64,000 nucleotides of DNA from BOG-1155 sp963717985 (GTDB taxonomy: Bacteria > Desulfobacterota > Syntrophorhabdia > Syntrophorhabdales > WCHB1-27), in assembly GCA_963717985.1 (NCBI GenBank), contig CAVQYC010000001.1, positions 628,930 to 692,929 on the forward strand, read 5' to 3'. Shown here one piece after another: positions 18,244 to 27,352 of the stretch (positions within the stretch are counted from its first letter, which is position 1; each line of letters opens with the position of its first letter). The notes beneath the pieces are model-generated. The model searched no databases. It was given only the letters and a program-made list of their open reading frames with translations, and was not told the DNA's origin. The translations under genes were made by a program, and so were the position numbers.

Positions 18244-19569
18244 TTGGCAAAGAGGGTGAAGGTGGAGCGGATAATAGACATGCACATGCATGTAGGCCAC
18301 AGGTTCGAGTGGACGGAGAAAGCGCGGGCGGTCTGGATGGACACCGGGCCTTATGTGCCGAGGCTCTTTGACAAGGAAAACAGGCAGATCGCTGAAAGCT
18401 ACGGGGATGTAATCAAGGAAGAGGCCTGGGCCGGGATCCTTATCCCTGAATACTCCCCTGGGTCGGCGGGCCTTATGCCGTTCGAAAGGGCGCAAGAGAT
18501 CAGCCGGCTTCACCCGGAGCTCGTGCCCATAGCCAACGTGAATCCCAATTTCCATGTCGATCCCATGGCGTCCTTTGACGAACAGCGTGCGCAAGGGGCA
18601 AGGGCCTTGAAGATCCATCCCACACATGGGTTCTTCTTCGCCAACGACCCCCGGCTTTATCCTCTCTATGAGCGCTGCCAGAGGGAAGGGCTGGTCGTTA
18701 TGTTCCACGCAGGCACGAGCCTTTTCCAGGGGTGCAAGATGCGTTACGCCGACCCCTATACCTTCGATGACGTCATTAGTGACTTTCCTGACCTGTCAGT
18801 CGTCCTGTGCCATGGGGGCCGGGCCTTCTGGTTCCCTATCGCGGAATTCCTCGCAAAGAGATTCGAGAACGTCTACATCGATATCTCGGGCCTTCCGCCA
18901 ACGAGACTCCTGGAATATTTCCCTGCCATGTCCAAGTGGAGCAGCAAATTTCTCTTTGGCTCGGATTTCCCCGGTGTGCCGGGCATAAAGAAGAATTATG
19001 ACGCCCTGGCGCAGCTTTTGAAAAATGACGAAGCCCTCCATAAGATAGGCTTTCAGAATGCCTACGAACTCTTCGGTTTCTGGAAGGAAGGGCTCTTCGA
19101 GGTCCGTGACGAGAACGAGATATTCAGGGTAGTCAACGACGCAGCAAGGCGGTATAGAAGTGCCATACCGGCTGACCGATGGCACGAGCCCTACATGCCT
19201 CTGGAAGAGGTCCGGTCGGAGATGAAACGTATGCGCTTCTACGGATTTAGGAAAGACATGGAGCTGCAGGGAGTGATGGGGAAGGAGCGGGTGGCCGATA
19301 CGACCCTCATACGCCATGCATGCGTAGAGACCAAGAGTCAGGGAAAAGGAATCGGATCAACGCTGCTCGGGTTTATCGAAAAGCAGGTCGATACTGAATG
19401 GCTGCTTGTCGGCACCTGGCAGGCGGCAACATGGGCAATAGCGTTTTATCGGAAGCATGGCTACGAGCCCATGGAGCGCAAGGACGAGCTCTTGAGGCGG
19501 TATTGGGATATCCCCGACCGCCAGATCGAGACATCAGTGGTCCTGGGGAAAAGGATGTGGTCTATATGA
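18244..19569 (+). CDS. amidohydrolase (TIM-barrel metal hydrolase) fused to a GNAT acetyltransferase
   Basis: 441 residues. Residues 1-285 are an amidohydrolase-2 type TIM barrel: metal motif DMHMHVGH at the N-terminus, KIHPTHGF, FHAGTS, LCHGG and a late GSDFPGVPG strand. Residues about 290-441 are a complete GNAT fold with the acetyl-CoA loop SQGKGIGSTLLG and the NxxA...FYRKHGY-type end. The start is uncertain: TTG 18244 or GTG 18256/18262, with no near Shine-Dalgarno. It sits 38 bp upstream of the acyl-CoA synthetase-GNAT gene. The combination suggests sequential deacylation and acetylation of one substrate, but that substrate is unknown. Confidence 0.78.
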   Translation: MAKRVKVERIIDMHMHVGHRFEWTEKARAVWMDTGPYVPRLFDKENRQIAESYGDVIKEEAWAGILIPEYSPGSAGLMPFERAQEISRLHPELVPIANVNPNFHVDPMASFDEQRAQGARALKIHPTHGFFFANDPRLYPLYERCQREGLVVMFHAGTSLFQGCKMRYADPYTFDDVISDFPDLSVVLCHGGRAFWFPIAEFLAKRFENVYIDISGLPPTRLLEYFPAMSKWSSKFLFGSDFPGVPGIKKNYDALAQLLKNDEALHKIGFQNAYELFGFWKEGLFEVRDENEIFRVVNDAARRYRSAIPADRWHEPYMPLEEVRSEMKRMRFYGFRKDMELQGVMGKERVADTTLIRHACVETKSQGKGIGSTLLGFIEKQVDTEWLLVGTWQAATWAIAFYRKHGYEPMERKDELLRRYWDIPDRQIETSVVLGKRMWSI

Positions 19570-19607
19570 TACCTCGTGTGAAAAGAAAATGGAGGTAGCG
19601 CTAAAAG

Positions 19608-22259
19608 ATGAGCGACATTGGTAAAATGTTTAACCCCCGGACGATCGCCATCATCGGCGCGACCGACAACGCAGGCTCTATCGGCAGGGTGCTGCTCGAA
19701 AACCTGCTCACGCTGCCCGGCTCGCACATATTTCCGGTGAACCCGCACAAGAAGAGTCTCTTCGGCATTCCGACCTATGAGTCGTGTGCCCTCATACCGG
19801 AAAAGATCGACCTCGCCGTCATCGCGACGCCCGCCCACACCGTCCCCGCAATAGTCGAAGAGTGCGGGAAGGCCGGCGTGGAGGGTGCGGTCATCGTCTC
19901 GTCCGGCTTCAGGGAGATAGGTCCGGACGGCAAGGCTCGCGAGGAGGAAGTCCTCGTACTCCGGAAGCGCTATCCCATGAGAATCATGGGGCCGAATTGC
20001 CTCGGCTTCATGAGGCCGCACCTGTCGCTGAATGCCACACCCCTTCCGTTCAATCCTGCGGCAGGCAATATTGCCTTCATCTCCCAAAGCGGCGGCTTCG
20101 GCAGGGCGTTGCTTGACTGGGGTATGGATACGCACCTCGGCTTCAGTATGTTCGCTTCCCTGGGGTCCATGGTCGATATTGACTTTGGAGAACTCATCGA
20201 TTTTCTCGGCTACGACCCGCACACGAGAAGTATCATGGTCTATATGGAAGAGAGCGTCGGCGACGTGAAAAAATTCATCAGCGCCGCGAGAGGCTTCGCG
20301 CGGAACAAACCGATCGTGGTTCTCAAGCCCGCCCGCATGGAAGAAGGCGCACAACCCCGCTCCCACACGGGATACCTCGCGACGAGCGACCACGTGTACG
20401 ATGCGGTCTTCGAGAGGGTCGGCGTGGTGCGGGTAAAGACAGCGGAAGATCTCTTTAATACAGCGGGTGTTCTTTACTCCAAGCACCTGCCCAAGGGGCC
20501 AAGGCTCGCTGTGGTCACCAATGCCGGCGGCGTGGCCACAATGGCGATAAACACCCTCCTTGGACTGGGCGGGGCAGTCGCCAGGCTTTCAGACGAAAAT
20601 CAGGGCAAGCTCAGGGCATTGATGCCTGATTTTTGGAAAGAGCATACTTTTCTCGACCTCCTCCGGGACGCGGATGTCTCACGCTATGAGGAGGTTGTCA
20701 AGATATGTCTCGAAGACCAGGGGGTGGACGGCGTGCTGGTCGTCTTTACCCCCCAAGGGGTGGTACAGGCTGATGAGCTGGCAAGGGCGATTGCCGCACT
20801 GGCGAGCGAGGCAGGGAAGCCGGTGGTCACCGCATGGATGGGCGGCGGAGAGGTCCGTGAAGCCAGGGAGATCCTGTCTGCGAACAACGTCCCCACGTAC
20901 CGTACGCCTGAAGAAGCGGTAACGACCTACCTCTACATGCATAATTACGATCGCACCCTAGGGATCCTCCACGAGACGCCCGCGGATGTGACGGTCGATT
21001 CGGCGCCTCCCATGAATATACTGAAGACATTCGTCCGGAAAGCGCTCGCCGAAGGACGGACCGTCCTGACCGAAGAAGAGTCGAAAAGGTTTCTCACCAA
21101 TTACCGCATACCCACTGTCAGGGCCCACGTCGCCGCGGACGTCGAGCAGGCCGCACACATTGCGAGAACCGAGGGATATCCCCTGGTGATGAAGATCATC
21201 TCGCCGGATATCAGCTACAAGAGCGATGCCGGCGGCGTGATGCTCGGGATCAATTCCGAAGAGGAACTGCGGGACGGATACGACAAGATGATGCGCGGGG
21301 TCCTGGCGTACTGTCCAACAGCCTCGGTCAAGGGGGTCACTCTCCAGAAGATGGTAGAGAAGATCGACTATGAGATCATTCTCGGCGCAAAAAGGGACGA
21401 GGATTTCGGGTCGGTAATCCTCTTCGGCATGGGCGGCCTAGGGGTCCAGATCTACCGGGATTTTTCCATCGGTCTGCCACCCCTCAATCAGGCCTTGGCA
21501 AGAAAACTGATGGAAGAAACGAGGGTGTACAAACTCCTTCAGGGCTACAGGGGGAAACCGCCTGCGGACATACAGATGCTGGAGCAGATCATCCTGAGCT
21601 TTTCCAACCTCATCACGGATTTCCCGGAGATCGAGGAGATGGATATCAACCCCATCGCCTTTTCCAACGGCAGGCCCTTCGCCCTCGACGCGCGCATCAT
21701 TCTCGATCCCCACTACGCGAGCCATCCTCACCTGATCATCAGTCCCTATCCCACAAAATATGTGACACGCTGGCACATGTCGGGTTGGGAGGTCCTCCTC
21801 AGACCAATACGGCCGGAAGACGAGCCGCTTGAGCACGAGATGCTGACGAGCCTGTCGGAAAAAACGCTGAAGGAGAGGTTCTTCCAGACCATTAAACATA
21901 TCACCCACGAAATGCACGTTCGGCTGTGCAACATCGACTACGAGAGGGAGATCGCCATCGTCGCCGAGATTAAGGAAGGTGACAGGCGGAGCATGATCGG
22001 CATGGGGAGGCTGATCATGGAACCGGACCTGAAAAAGGGTGAGTTTGCCGTGATCGTCCATGATCGTTTCCAGGGCAAGGGGCTCGGTTTCAAGCTCGTC
22101 GATATGGTGATAGGCATAGGACATGAAAAGGGTCTTAAGGAGATCTACGGGTACGTCCTGTCGGAAAACATGAGGATGATCCACATGTGCAGCAGGCTTG
22201 GCTGCACCATAGAGCCCTTGGAAGAAGGCATTACCAAAGTGAGCCTAGCCCTGTCGTGA
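19608..22259 (+). CDS. ADP-forming acetate/acyl-CoA synthetase fused to GNAT acetyltransferase (Pat/YfiQ-like)
   Basis: 883 residues. Domain order: CoA-binding Rossmann (1-130, AIIGATDNAGSIGR), succinyl-CoA-synthetase-like flavodoxin domains (130-450), ATP-grasp (about 480-700) and GNAT (about 720-880, with RFQGKGLGFKLV as CoA loop). The phosphohistidine of active ADP-forming synthetases is present in RSHTG (His253), so the synthetase half may be active, unlike purely regulatory Pat proteins. Possible roles are ATP recovery from acyl-CoA in fermentation, or acetylation of an acyl-CoA synthetase. Confidence 0.88.
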   Translation: MSDIGKMFNPRTIAIIGATDNAGSIGRVLLENLLTLPGSHIFPVNPHKKSLFGIPTYESCALIPEKIDLAVIATPAHTVPAIVEECGKAGVEGAVIVSSGFREIGPDGKAREEEVLVLRKRYPMRIMGPNCLGFMRPHLSLNATPLPFNPAAGNIAFISQSGGFGRALLDWGMDTHLGFSMFASLGSMVDIDFGELIDFLGYDPHTRSIMVYMEESVGDVKKFISAARGFARNKPIVVLKPARMEEGAQPRSHTGYLATSDHVYDAVFERVGVVRVKTAEDLFNTAGVLYSKHLPKGPRLAVVTNAGGVATMAINTLLGLGGAVARLSDENQGKLRALMPDFWKEHTFLDLLRDADVSRYEEVVKICLEDQGVDGVLVVFTPQGVVQADELARAIAALASEAGKPVVTAWMGGGEVREAREILSANNVPTYRTPEEAVTTYLYMHNYDRTLGILHETPADVTVDSAPPMNILKTFVRKALAEGRTVLTEEESKRFLTNYRIPTVRAHVAADVEQAAHIARTEGYPLVMKIISPDISYKSDAGGVMLGINSEEELRDGYDKMMRGVLAYCPTASVKGVTLQKMVEKIDYEIILGAKRDEDFGSVILFGMGGLGVQIYRDFSIGLPPLNQALARKLMEETRVYKLLQGYRGKPPADIQMLEQIILSFSNLITDFPEIEEMDINPIAFSNGRPFALDARIILDPHYASHPHLIISPYPTKYVTRWHMSGWEVLLRPIRPEDEPLEHEMLTSLSEKTLKERFFQTIKHITHEMHVRLCNIDYEREIAIVAEIKEGDRRSMIGMGRLIMEPDLKKGEFAVIVHDRFQGKGLGFKLVDMVIGIGHEKGLKEIYGYVLSENMRMIHMCSRLGCTIEPLEEGITKVSLALS

Positions 22260-22276
22260 GCGCACGATCGGGTCAC

Positions 22277-22486
22277 CTAAAGATCAAGTTCGTCGATTCT
22301 CTTTTTCAGCTTCTCCATATCGGAGTCCTCCAGCATGGGTCGCGTTGCATTGAGTGAGCCCCGGTAGAATTGGTACCGGCCGGTCACGGGGTTTTTGCGG
22401 ATGTTGCCCTTAGGGGACTGCCCTTTTCGCACCTCCATCAGCCATCCGCCGGACGGGGCCCTGTTGACGTACTCATACTTGCTCAT
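22277..22486 (-). CDS. hypothetical protein, 69 residues
   Basis: Starts MSKYEYVNRAPSGGW with GAGGAG just upstream of ATG 22486. The mid-region GNIRKNPVTGRYQFYRG looks like a small beta hairpin unit, and the C-terminus is helical and charged. No known family. It is 57 bp downstream of the Kdo-kinase-like gene on the same strand and may be co-transcribed. Confidence 0.62.
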   Translation of the reverse strand: MSKYEYVNRAPSGGWLMEVRKGQSPKGNIRKNPVTGRYQFYRGSLNATRPMLEDSDMEKLKKRIDELDL

Positions 22487-22543
22487 CTTTCTCCTCGGCA
22501 ATCTAGAATCTCGCGACATCCGCAAGGCTGACTGGCCGGCTCC

Positions 22544-23332
22544 TTATTTCTTCCCCCCGAAAAGGAGGGATTCGATGAACCAGCCCACGCGATGCATCAA
22601 CCCTCTCGCTATCCGGGCGCGTGCTATTTTCTCGGTCATATCATAGCCCGAGAGGCGGGCGTACGTCCTCAAGAATAAAGCCTTCTCTACCGCGCCCACC
22701 CGCAGCCGGCCTTGCCTCTCCATTTTCTCGGTGAACCGGCCGAGCCTTTGGACCATCGACTCCACGTCGCCGGGGAGGAGGGGCTTTTTGGCTGCCCGGT
22801 CAAAGTCGAGAAGGATGAGGCGGTTTTCGCGCGTCACAAGGACGTTCCTCAAGTGGAGGTCCCGATGATAGACACCCGCCTGCTGCAGCCCCCACAGGAG
22901 TTCGGCAAGTTTCACGGCGGCCCGCATTCTCTCCCTTTTTTTGCACGTGTGCAGATATTCCAAAAGGCCCACTGCATCTTCCTCAAAGAGAGTGACCAGA
23001 TACAACCTCCTGAGGACGAACAGTTTCTCGATCACCGCGGCAAATGGGGCTGCCACGGGGAAACCCTTTTCCTGGAGATACCGCATGATTTCCGCTTCCG
23101 AGACCACCCGCGCCGTATTCAAAAAAAAGGGGCCTGTGAAACCCCTGAAAAGGCCGCCATGCCTGTATGCTCTTATCGCGAGCTTATGTCCTCCTGTTTC
23201 AATTACCCTTATCCCGCCTCTTCCCTTGCCGGCAATCACGCTCGCCTGCAGGAGGTTCCTTATGAGCGTAACCGGCTCCACGAACGAAGAATAATAGAGG
23301 AGCGTGAACTTTCCCACTTCTACATGTATCAT
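22544..23332 (-). CDS. Kdo/WaaP-family lipopolysaccharide kinase-like protein
   Basis: 262 residues with an atypical protein-kinase fold. The catalytic loop is YHRDLHLRNVLV and the metal-binding DFDRA follows; an N-terminal Gly-rich strand (GKGRGGIRVI) and a lysine-bearing strand precede them. This matches KdkA/WaaP, which phosphorylate Kdo or heptose in the LPS inner core at the cytoplasmic face. The ATG overlaps the stop of the preceding small frame as ATGA, indicating coupling. A Gram-negative envelope is thus supported. Confidence 0.78.
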   Translation of the reverse strand: MIHVEVGKFTLLYYSSFVEPVTLIRNLLQASVIAGKGRGGIRVIETGGHKLAIRAYRHGGLFRGFTGPFFLNTARVVSEAEIMRYLQEKGFPVAAPFAAVIEKLFVLRRLYLVTLFEEDAVGLLEYLHTCKKRERMRAAVKLAELLWGLQQAGVYHRDLHLRNVLVTRENRLILLDFDRAAKKPLLPGDVESMVQRLGRFTEKMERQGRLRVGAVEKALFLRTYARLSGYDMTEKIARARIARGLMHRVGWFIESLLFGGKK

Positions 23333-23607
23333 CCATCGCTCTCTTCCGGTGTTTCGGCGCGGCCGGTGAACATCTCCTTTATATGAGAAAGGGGAGTTTT
23401 CTCCACCGTCGCCATGTGCACGTGGACGAGGAGATATTCGATGAAGATGTAGGCAATGGCCAGATGAATAGCGTCGAGGGCTTTCCGATCCCCTTCATAT
23501 ACGGAGATTAAACGAGACCGCACGCATTTGTCAATAGCGGGTCGGGCCGGTATAACGAAAAGAGGCCGGAGTCGCCGGTTATCAGCGACTTTTCCGAAGG
23601 CTTGCAA
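23329..23607 (-). CDS. small open frame coupled to the LPS-kinase gene; start unresolved
   Basis: The conserved-looking part is the last 60 residues: a hydrophobic helix (AIHLAIAYIFIEYLLVHVHM) and a polar tail. Its stop overlaps the kinase start as ATGA. The start is unclear because a good promoter (23505-23534) lies inside the open frame. If that promoter is used, only a 28-residue product from ATG 23415, or a rare start, would be made. No family is recognised. Confidence 0.35.
   Translation of the reverse strand: MQAFGKVADNRRLRPLFVIPARPAIDKCVRSRLISVYEGDRKALDAIHLAIAYIFIEYLLVHVHMATVEKTPLSHIKEMFTGRAETPEESDG
23505..23534 (-). promoter_or_regulatory. promoter for the LPS-kinase transcript
   Basis: On the minus strand TTGACA (23529-23534), an 18-bp spacer and TAATCT (23505-23510). 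Transcription would begin near 23498 and read through the small frame into the kinase gene. Confidence 0.5.
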
Positions 23608-23629
23608 GACAAGGGAGCATGAAAAAAAC

Positions 23630-23920
23630 TTAGCCGCCGGCGAGAATCATGAAACGGGGCGACTCCAGCATCTCAACCTCCGTATATCCCTTCTCCATCT
23701 TCCGATAGAGCATGTTGAGAAGTTGCTGGAAGCTCGTAATCTGCCAGCCTCCGATCATTCTCCAGGTCTCGGGGTTGTCCCAGTCCCACGTCTTTGCTTC
23801 GTCAAGCGTGCAGTACCGGTATTCCGCGGTTTCCCTGTTAAGTACTTTCAGCCTGATCTTATACGTGGTCTTGCCTTCAGTCTGTTCCCCGGCCGGTTGG
23901 CCTTCCTCTTTCTCTGCCAT
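23630..23920 (-). CDS. hypothetical protein, 96 residues
   Basis: ATG 23920 follows GAGGAAGG. An acidic, low-complexity N-terminus (MAEKEEGQPAGEQTEG) precedes a compact domain with Tyr/Trp-rich segments (AEYRYCTLDEAKTWDWDNPETW) and a C-terminal helix (LLNMLYRKMEKGY). Unknown family, probably a soluble cytoplasmic protein. It lies between the LPS-kinase and siroheme genes on the same strand. Confidence 0.58.
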   Translation of the reverse strand: MAEKEEGQPAGEQTEGKTTYKIRLKVLNRETAEYRYCTLDEAKTWDWDNPETWRMIGGWQITSFQQLLNMLYRKMEKGYTEVEMLESPRFMILAGG

Positions 23921-23972
23921 TTCAGACCTTCCTCTCACGAATAGTTACAGTAATATATACTTTACCACAACG

Positions 23973-24629
23973 CTAATCAATAGGGTTATAAAACGTGGGC
24001 TTTGGGGCGGGCGCCAGAAAGCGTTTTTTCATCTCCCCCAGGGTCATGCGGCTGACATCACGTAGGTCGGCCCTACTCACCAGTTTCATGATTTCTCTTC
24101 TCAGGCGGCTGTCTTCCACGTTTTGGAGGAGGTATTTCCTGAATAACCCAACCCGCCTCGCGTAGGCTGTGTAATCGGGCGTCACGTGTTTTGTGATCTC
24201 CGCCCGCAGCTTTTTTGACAGCAGAGGCAGGAGGCCGGAGGTAGAGATGGCGATGAGGACAGGCCCTTTCCTTATCAGGCTGGGGACGATAAAGTCGCAC
24301 GTATCGGGGCTGTCAGCGGCATTCAGGGGGATAGCGAGGCGCCGCGATTCCTCGCGCACCTGTCTATTCACCTCGCCTTTGTCCGTTGCGGCGAATACGA
24401 GCGCGGCCCCTTCCAGGTCGCCCTCCCGGTACTGCCTCGCCACCAGCTCTATTTTGCCTTGCCGATGAAGTCCGGAGAGCCCACGGGTGCTTTTCGGGCT
24501 GATGAGTCGCACCCTGGCCCCGGCCGCAATAAGCGCCCTTGCCTTTCGCTCGGCGACCCTGCCGCCCCCGACGACAACGCACAGCGTGCCGGCAAGGCGA
24601 AAAAAAAGCGGGTAATAGGACCCCTTCAC
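23973..24629 (-). CDS. precorrin-2 dehydrogenase / sirohydrochlorin ferrochelatase (Met8p/CysG N-domain type)
   Basis: 218 residues from GTG 24629, preceded by GAGGG. The NAD-binding strand CVVVGGGRVAERKARAL, the FAATDKGEVN loop and NAADSPDTCDFIVPS, which carries the catalytic Asp region, define the family. It oxidises precorrin-2 and inserts iron to make siroheme, and may also feed other tetrapyrroles. The frame is open further upstream, but the extra sequence has no family match. No other siroheme gene is adjacent. Confidence 0.87.
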   Translation of the reverse strand: MKGSYYPLFFRLAGTLCVVVGGGRVAERKARALIAAGARVRLISPKSTRGLSGLHRQGKIELVARQYREGDLEGAALVFAATDKGEVNRQVREESRRLAIPLNAADSPDTCDFIVPSLIRKGPVLIAISTSGLLPLLSKKLRAEITKHVTPDYTAYARRVGLFRKYLLQNVEDSRLRREIMKLVSRADLRDVSRMTLGEMKKRFLAPAPKPTFYNPID

Positions 24630-24679
24630 TTCGATGATACCCTCACGAGATGTTTTTTCAGACGCGCCGCCGGCTTTAT

Positions 24680-26797
24680 CTACCTTGCGATCAGTATCGC
24701 CATCGAACGCAGCTTCAGGGTGAAGCCGTCCCGGTGCTGGAGCGGCTCTTCCCGGCCTGCCGGCCATACACCCCTCGATGTGTCAACCGCGCAGCGCCAG
24801 GTCCTGCCCACGGGGGCGGGCGGCAGGACAAAGCCCTGTTCTGTAAAACCGGCGTGGAACATGAGGTACAACGGGTCTTTCCCATGGATCATAGCCGCAA
24901 GGCTCCGGCTCTCGTGAGCCCAGTCCTGCGCGCCGCCGTCGGGGCCATACCAGACGATGTCCTTATCCGTGTAGAACTTCACCTCTCTCAGCACCTCGTT
25001 CCTTTTCCGGAATGCAATCATCTCTCTGGTGAAGTTGAAGATATCCCGGTTCTTCCGCAGCAAATCCCAGTTGTGCCAGGATATCTCGTTGTCCTGGCAG
25101 AAGGCGTTGTTATTGCCCTTTTGGCTCCTCCTGAACTCGTCGCCGCCGAGGAAAAGGGGCACACCGCGCGAGACGAAAAGGGTCGCGATAAAATTCTTGA
25201 TCTGCCGGATCCTGATCGCTTCTATTTCCGCATCATCCGATGCCCCTTCGACGCCGTAATTATAGCTGCAATTCCAATCCGTGCCGTCGCGGTTGCCCTC
25301 GCCGTTGGCTTCATTGTGCTTCTCGTTATAGCTCACAAGGTCGTTCAGGGTAAACCCATCGTGGCACGTGACAAAGTTTATGCTGTTCACCGGCTCTTTG
25401 CCTGCCTTCTGGTAGATGTCCGCGCTTCCCGAGATACGGCTCGCCAGGGTGCCTATCATCCCCTGGTCACCCCTCCAGAACATACGGATGTCGTCGCGGT
25501 ATCTGCCGTTCCATTCCGACCACCGGTGGCCGGGGAAAGAGCCGACCTGGTAGGCCCCCGCGGCATCCCAGGCTTCGGCAATGAGCTTCGTCTCCCTCAA
25601 TATGGGGTTTTCCGAGATCTCGGCGAGCAGGGGCGGGTTCCTCATAATCGCGCCGTCCTCGTCGCGCCCCATGACAGAGGCAAGGTCGAAGCGGAAACCG
25701 TCCACGTGCATCTTTACCACCCAGTAGGTAAGGCAGTCGATGATGAACTGGCGCACCACCGGGTGGTTGCAATTGACCGTATTGCCGCATCCCGAGTAAT
25801 TCCGGTAGCGGCGCCGATCCTTTTCAAGCATGTAGTAAATCGTGTTGTCAAGGCCCCGGAACGATATCGTCGGTCCACGCTGATCGCCCTCAGCCGTATG
25901 GTTGAAGACGATGTCGAGAATGACCTCGATGCCGGCCTTGTGCAGCTCCTTTACCATCTGTTTGAATTCCTGCACCTGGCCGCCTTCCGGAACACCCCCC
26001 GAATAAGTCGACTTCGGCGCAAAGAAGGCAACCGTGCTGTAGCCCCAGTAGTTTGTGAGGGGATCAAGGGTCTGCGGGTTGAGTTTCTCCGATTCGTGTT
26101 CGTTGAATTCCTGGATCGGGAGGAGCTCGACGGCGGTGATGCCCAACTCCTTAAAGTAAGGGATCTTTTCGATGATGCCCCTGAAGGTGCCGGGTGCTTT
26201 TGCGCCCGACGAAGGGTGTACGGTCAGCCCCTTGACGTGGGTCTCATAGATGACGGTCTCCGACCACGACGTCTTGAGCGGCGTGTCCTCCCCCCAGTCA
26301 AAACGGTTGCCCGTCACGATGCACCGGGGTACGGAGCCCGAGTTGTCCTGGGCGGAGAAGGAGAGGTCGATGAGGGTGGACTTTGTGTCGTAGCCTTTCG
26401 CCCTGTGAAAATCCCACCGGGGTCGGGAGGAGAGGGCGGTCGCATAGGGGTCGAGGAGCAGCTTGTGTTTGTTGAAGCGGTCGCCGTCGCGAGGGTGGTA
26501 CGGACCGTCCACGCGATAGGCGTAAATCTGGCCCGCAGTAATGCCTTCGACCCATATATGCCAGATGTCGCCCGTCCGGTTGTACATCGGGTCGAGTGCC
26601 ATCGTCTGGTGTGGAAGAGTATCGTGAAGGTCCACAAAGAGAAGGAGGCTCACTGCCGTGGCGCCGCGGCTGAGGATGGCAAACTGGGCCCCGTCGTCGT
26701 GGAGATGGACGCCCAGGGGCAAGGGATAACCCGGATATGTCCGAAAAGACCCGGGGCGCCGCCCCGGCAATGGCCGATCATGTTGGCTCTCTTTCAT
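24680..26797 (-). CDS. glgX: glycogen debranching enzyme GlgX / isoamylase-type GH13
   Basis: 705 residues from ATG 26797. An N-terminal CBM48-like domain (about 10-110) precedes the GH13 barrel. Catalytic blocks: VDGFRFDLAS (nucleophile Asp), LIAEAWDAAG (acid/base Glu), NFVTCHDGFTLNDLV (transition-state Asp). It hydrolyses alpha-1,6 branches in limit dextrins during glycogen or trehalose turnover. No other glycogen gene is near. The frame continues to 27124 into the BON lipoprotein gene; that extension is not part of the protein. Confidence 0.92.
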   Translation of the reverse strand: MKESQHDRPLPGRRPGSFRTYPGYPLPLGVHLHDDGAQFAILSRGATAVSLLLFVDLHDTLPHQTMALDPMYNRTGDIWHIWVEGITAGQIYAYRVDGPYHPRDGDRFNKHKLLLDPYATALSSRPRWDFHRAKGYDTKSTLIDLSFSAQDNSGSVPRCIVTGNRFDWGEDTPLKTSWSETVIYETHVKGLTVHPSSGAKAPGTFRGIIEKIPYFKELGITAVELLPIQEFNEHESEKLNPQTLDPLTNYWGYSTVAFFAPKSTYSGGVPEGGQVQEFKQMVKELHKAGIEVILDIVFNHTAEGDQRGPTISFRGLDNTIYYMLEKDRRRYRNYSGCGNTVNCNHPVVRQFIIDCLTYWVVKMHVDGFRFDLASVMGRDEDGAIMRNPPLLAEISENPILRETKLIAEAWDAAGAYQVGSFPGHRWSEWNGRYRDDIRMFWRGDQGMIGTLASRISGSADIYQKAGKEPVNSINFVTCHDGFTLNDLVSYNEKHNEANGEGNRDGTDWNCSYNYGVEGASDDAEIEAIRIRQIKNFIATLFVSRGVPLFLGGDEFRRSQKGNNNAFCQDNEISWHNWDLLRKNRDIFNFTREMIAFRKRNEVLREVKFYTDKDIVWYGPDGGAQDWAHESRSLAAMIHGKDPLYLMFHAGFTEQGFVLPPAPVGRTWRCAVDTSRGVWPAGREEPLQHRDGFTLKLRSMAILIAR

Positions 26798-26835
26798 TCG
26801 CACCCCATTTGCAGTCGCGGACGGCCGGGACGGAC

Positions 26836-27141
26836 CTATCGTATTTTCTGAAGCTGCAGGTCCGCAGTCACCAGCGAGACGCCCTTCACGCTTTTCGCGG
26901 CGACGATTATCTTTTCCTTTATTTCCTGGCTCGGCACGGACCCGCTCAGCGTCACCCTGCCATCGAGGACAAAGACCCTGACCGGCGGCAGTCCCTCCCC
27001 GGCAATCCTGGCCCTGACCTCGGCGGTAATGGCACTGTCGGCAGCCAAGTCGTGCGTCGATGCGGTCTTTAAGCTCTTGCAGCCATGAAGGATGCAGAGT
27101 GCCAACACCAGACAGAGCAGACACAAAAGGCCTTTTTTCAT
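26836..27141 (-). CDS. BON-domain lipoprotein
   Basis: 101 residues. Signal peptide with lipobox (ILHGC) then a single BON domain (about 35-100; ADSAITAEVRARIAGE, then GRVTLSGSVPSQEIKEKI). BON domains bind phospholipid and typify periplasmic or outer-membrane proteins of the OsmY type that protect the envelope. ATG 27141 has AGGGA upstream. It precedes glgX by 38 bp, though the link is probably only transcriptional. Confidence 0.8.
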   Translation of the reverse strand: MKKGLLCLLCLVLALCILHGCKSLKTASTHDLAADSAITAEVRARIAGEGLPPVRVFVLDGRVTLSGSVPSQEIKEKIIVAAKSVKGVSLVTADLQLQKIR

Positions 27142-27145
27142 CGGG

Positions 27146-27292
27146 CTATTTTTTCCCTGACCGGTCGATCCCATCCCTGATGGAGGCAACCAGTTTTTCC
27201 AGGTCTTCCCTTCTCAGTTCCGTAAGGAAATTGAGCTCATCGCCTGTCTTGAGCAGTTCTTGTATGATCTTTACGAGCTTTTCCTTATTCAT
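27146..27292 (-). CDS. small helical protein, paralogue of the gene at 55521
   Basis: 48 residues from ATG 27292, with an AGGGGGA directly ahead; ATG 27313 is also possible. It is two charged helices: NKEKLVKIIQELLKTGDELNFL and ELRREDLEKLVASIRDGID (shown in part). Most of its length aligns with the product of 55521-55772 (LL...D.L.FL..L...EIE.LV..IR...D). Function unknown; it looks like a small adaptor or regulator. It overlaps no other gene and precedes the BON lipoprotein. Confidence 0.55.
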   Translation of the reverse strand: MNKEKLVKIIQELLKTGDELNFLTELRREDLEKLVASIRDGIDRSGKK

Positions 27293-27323
27293 GTCCCCCT
27301 GCTTGATTCCCATAGCTATAGAT

Positions 27324-27352
27324 AGATAATCCAAAAGCAGTCTCTTCGTCAA
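27324..27352 (-). promoter_or_regulatory. promoter for the small helical protein and BON lipoprotein
   Basis: Minus strand: TTGACG (27347-27352), 17-bp spacer, TTATCT (27324-27329). The predicted transcript start is near 27317, favouring ATG 27292 as the translational start. Confidence 0.5.

Noticed and set aside
19461..20486. 341-codon minus-strand open frame opposite the acyl-CoA synthetase gene
   Set aside because: Antisense shadow; no domain and no start signal.
24650..26851. 733-codon plus-strand open frame opposite glgX
   Set aside because: It mirrors a clear GH13 enzyme, is rich in Arg/Val/His as antisense frames of GC-rich genes are, and has no ribosome-binding site.
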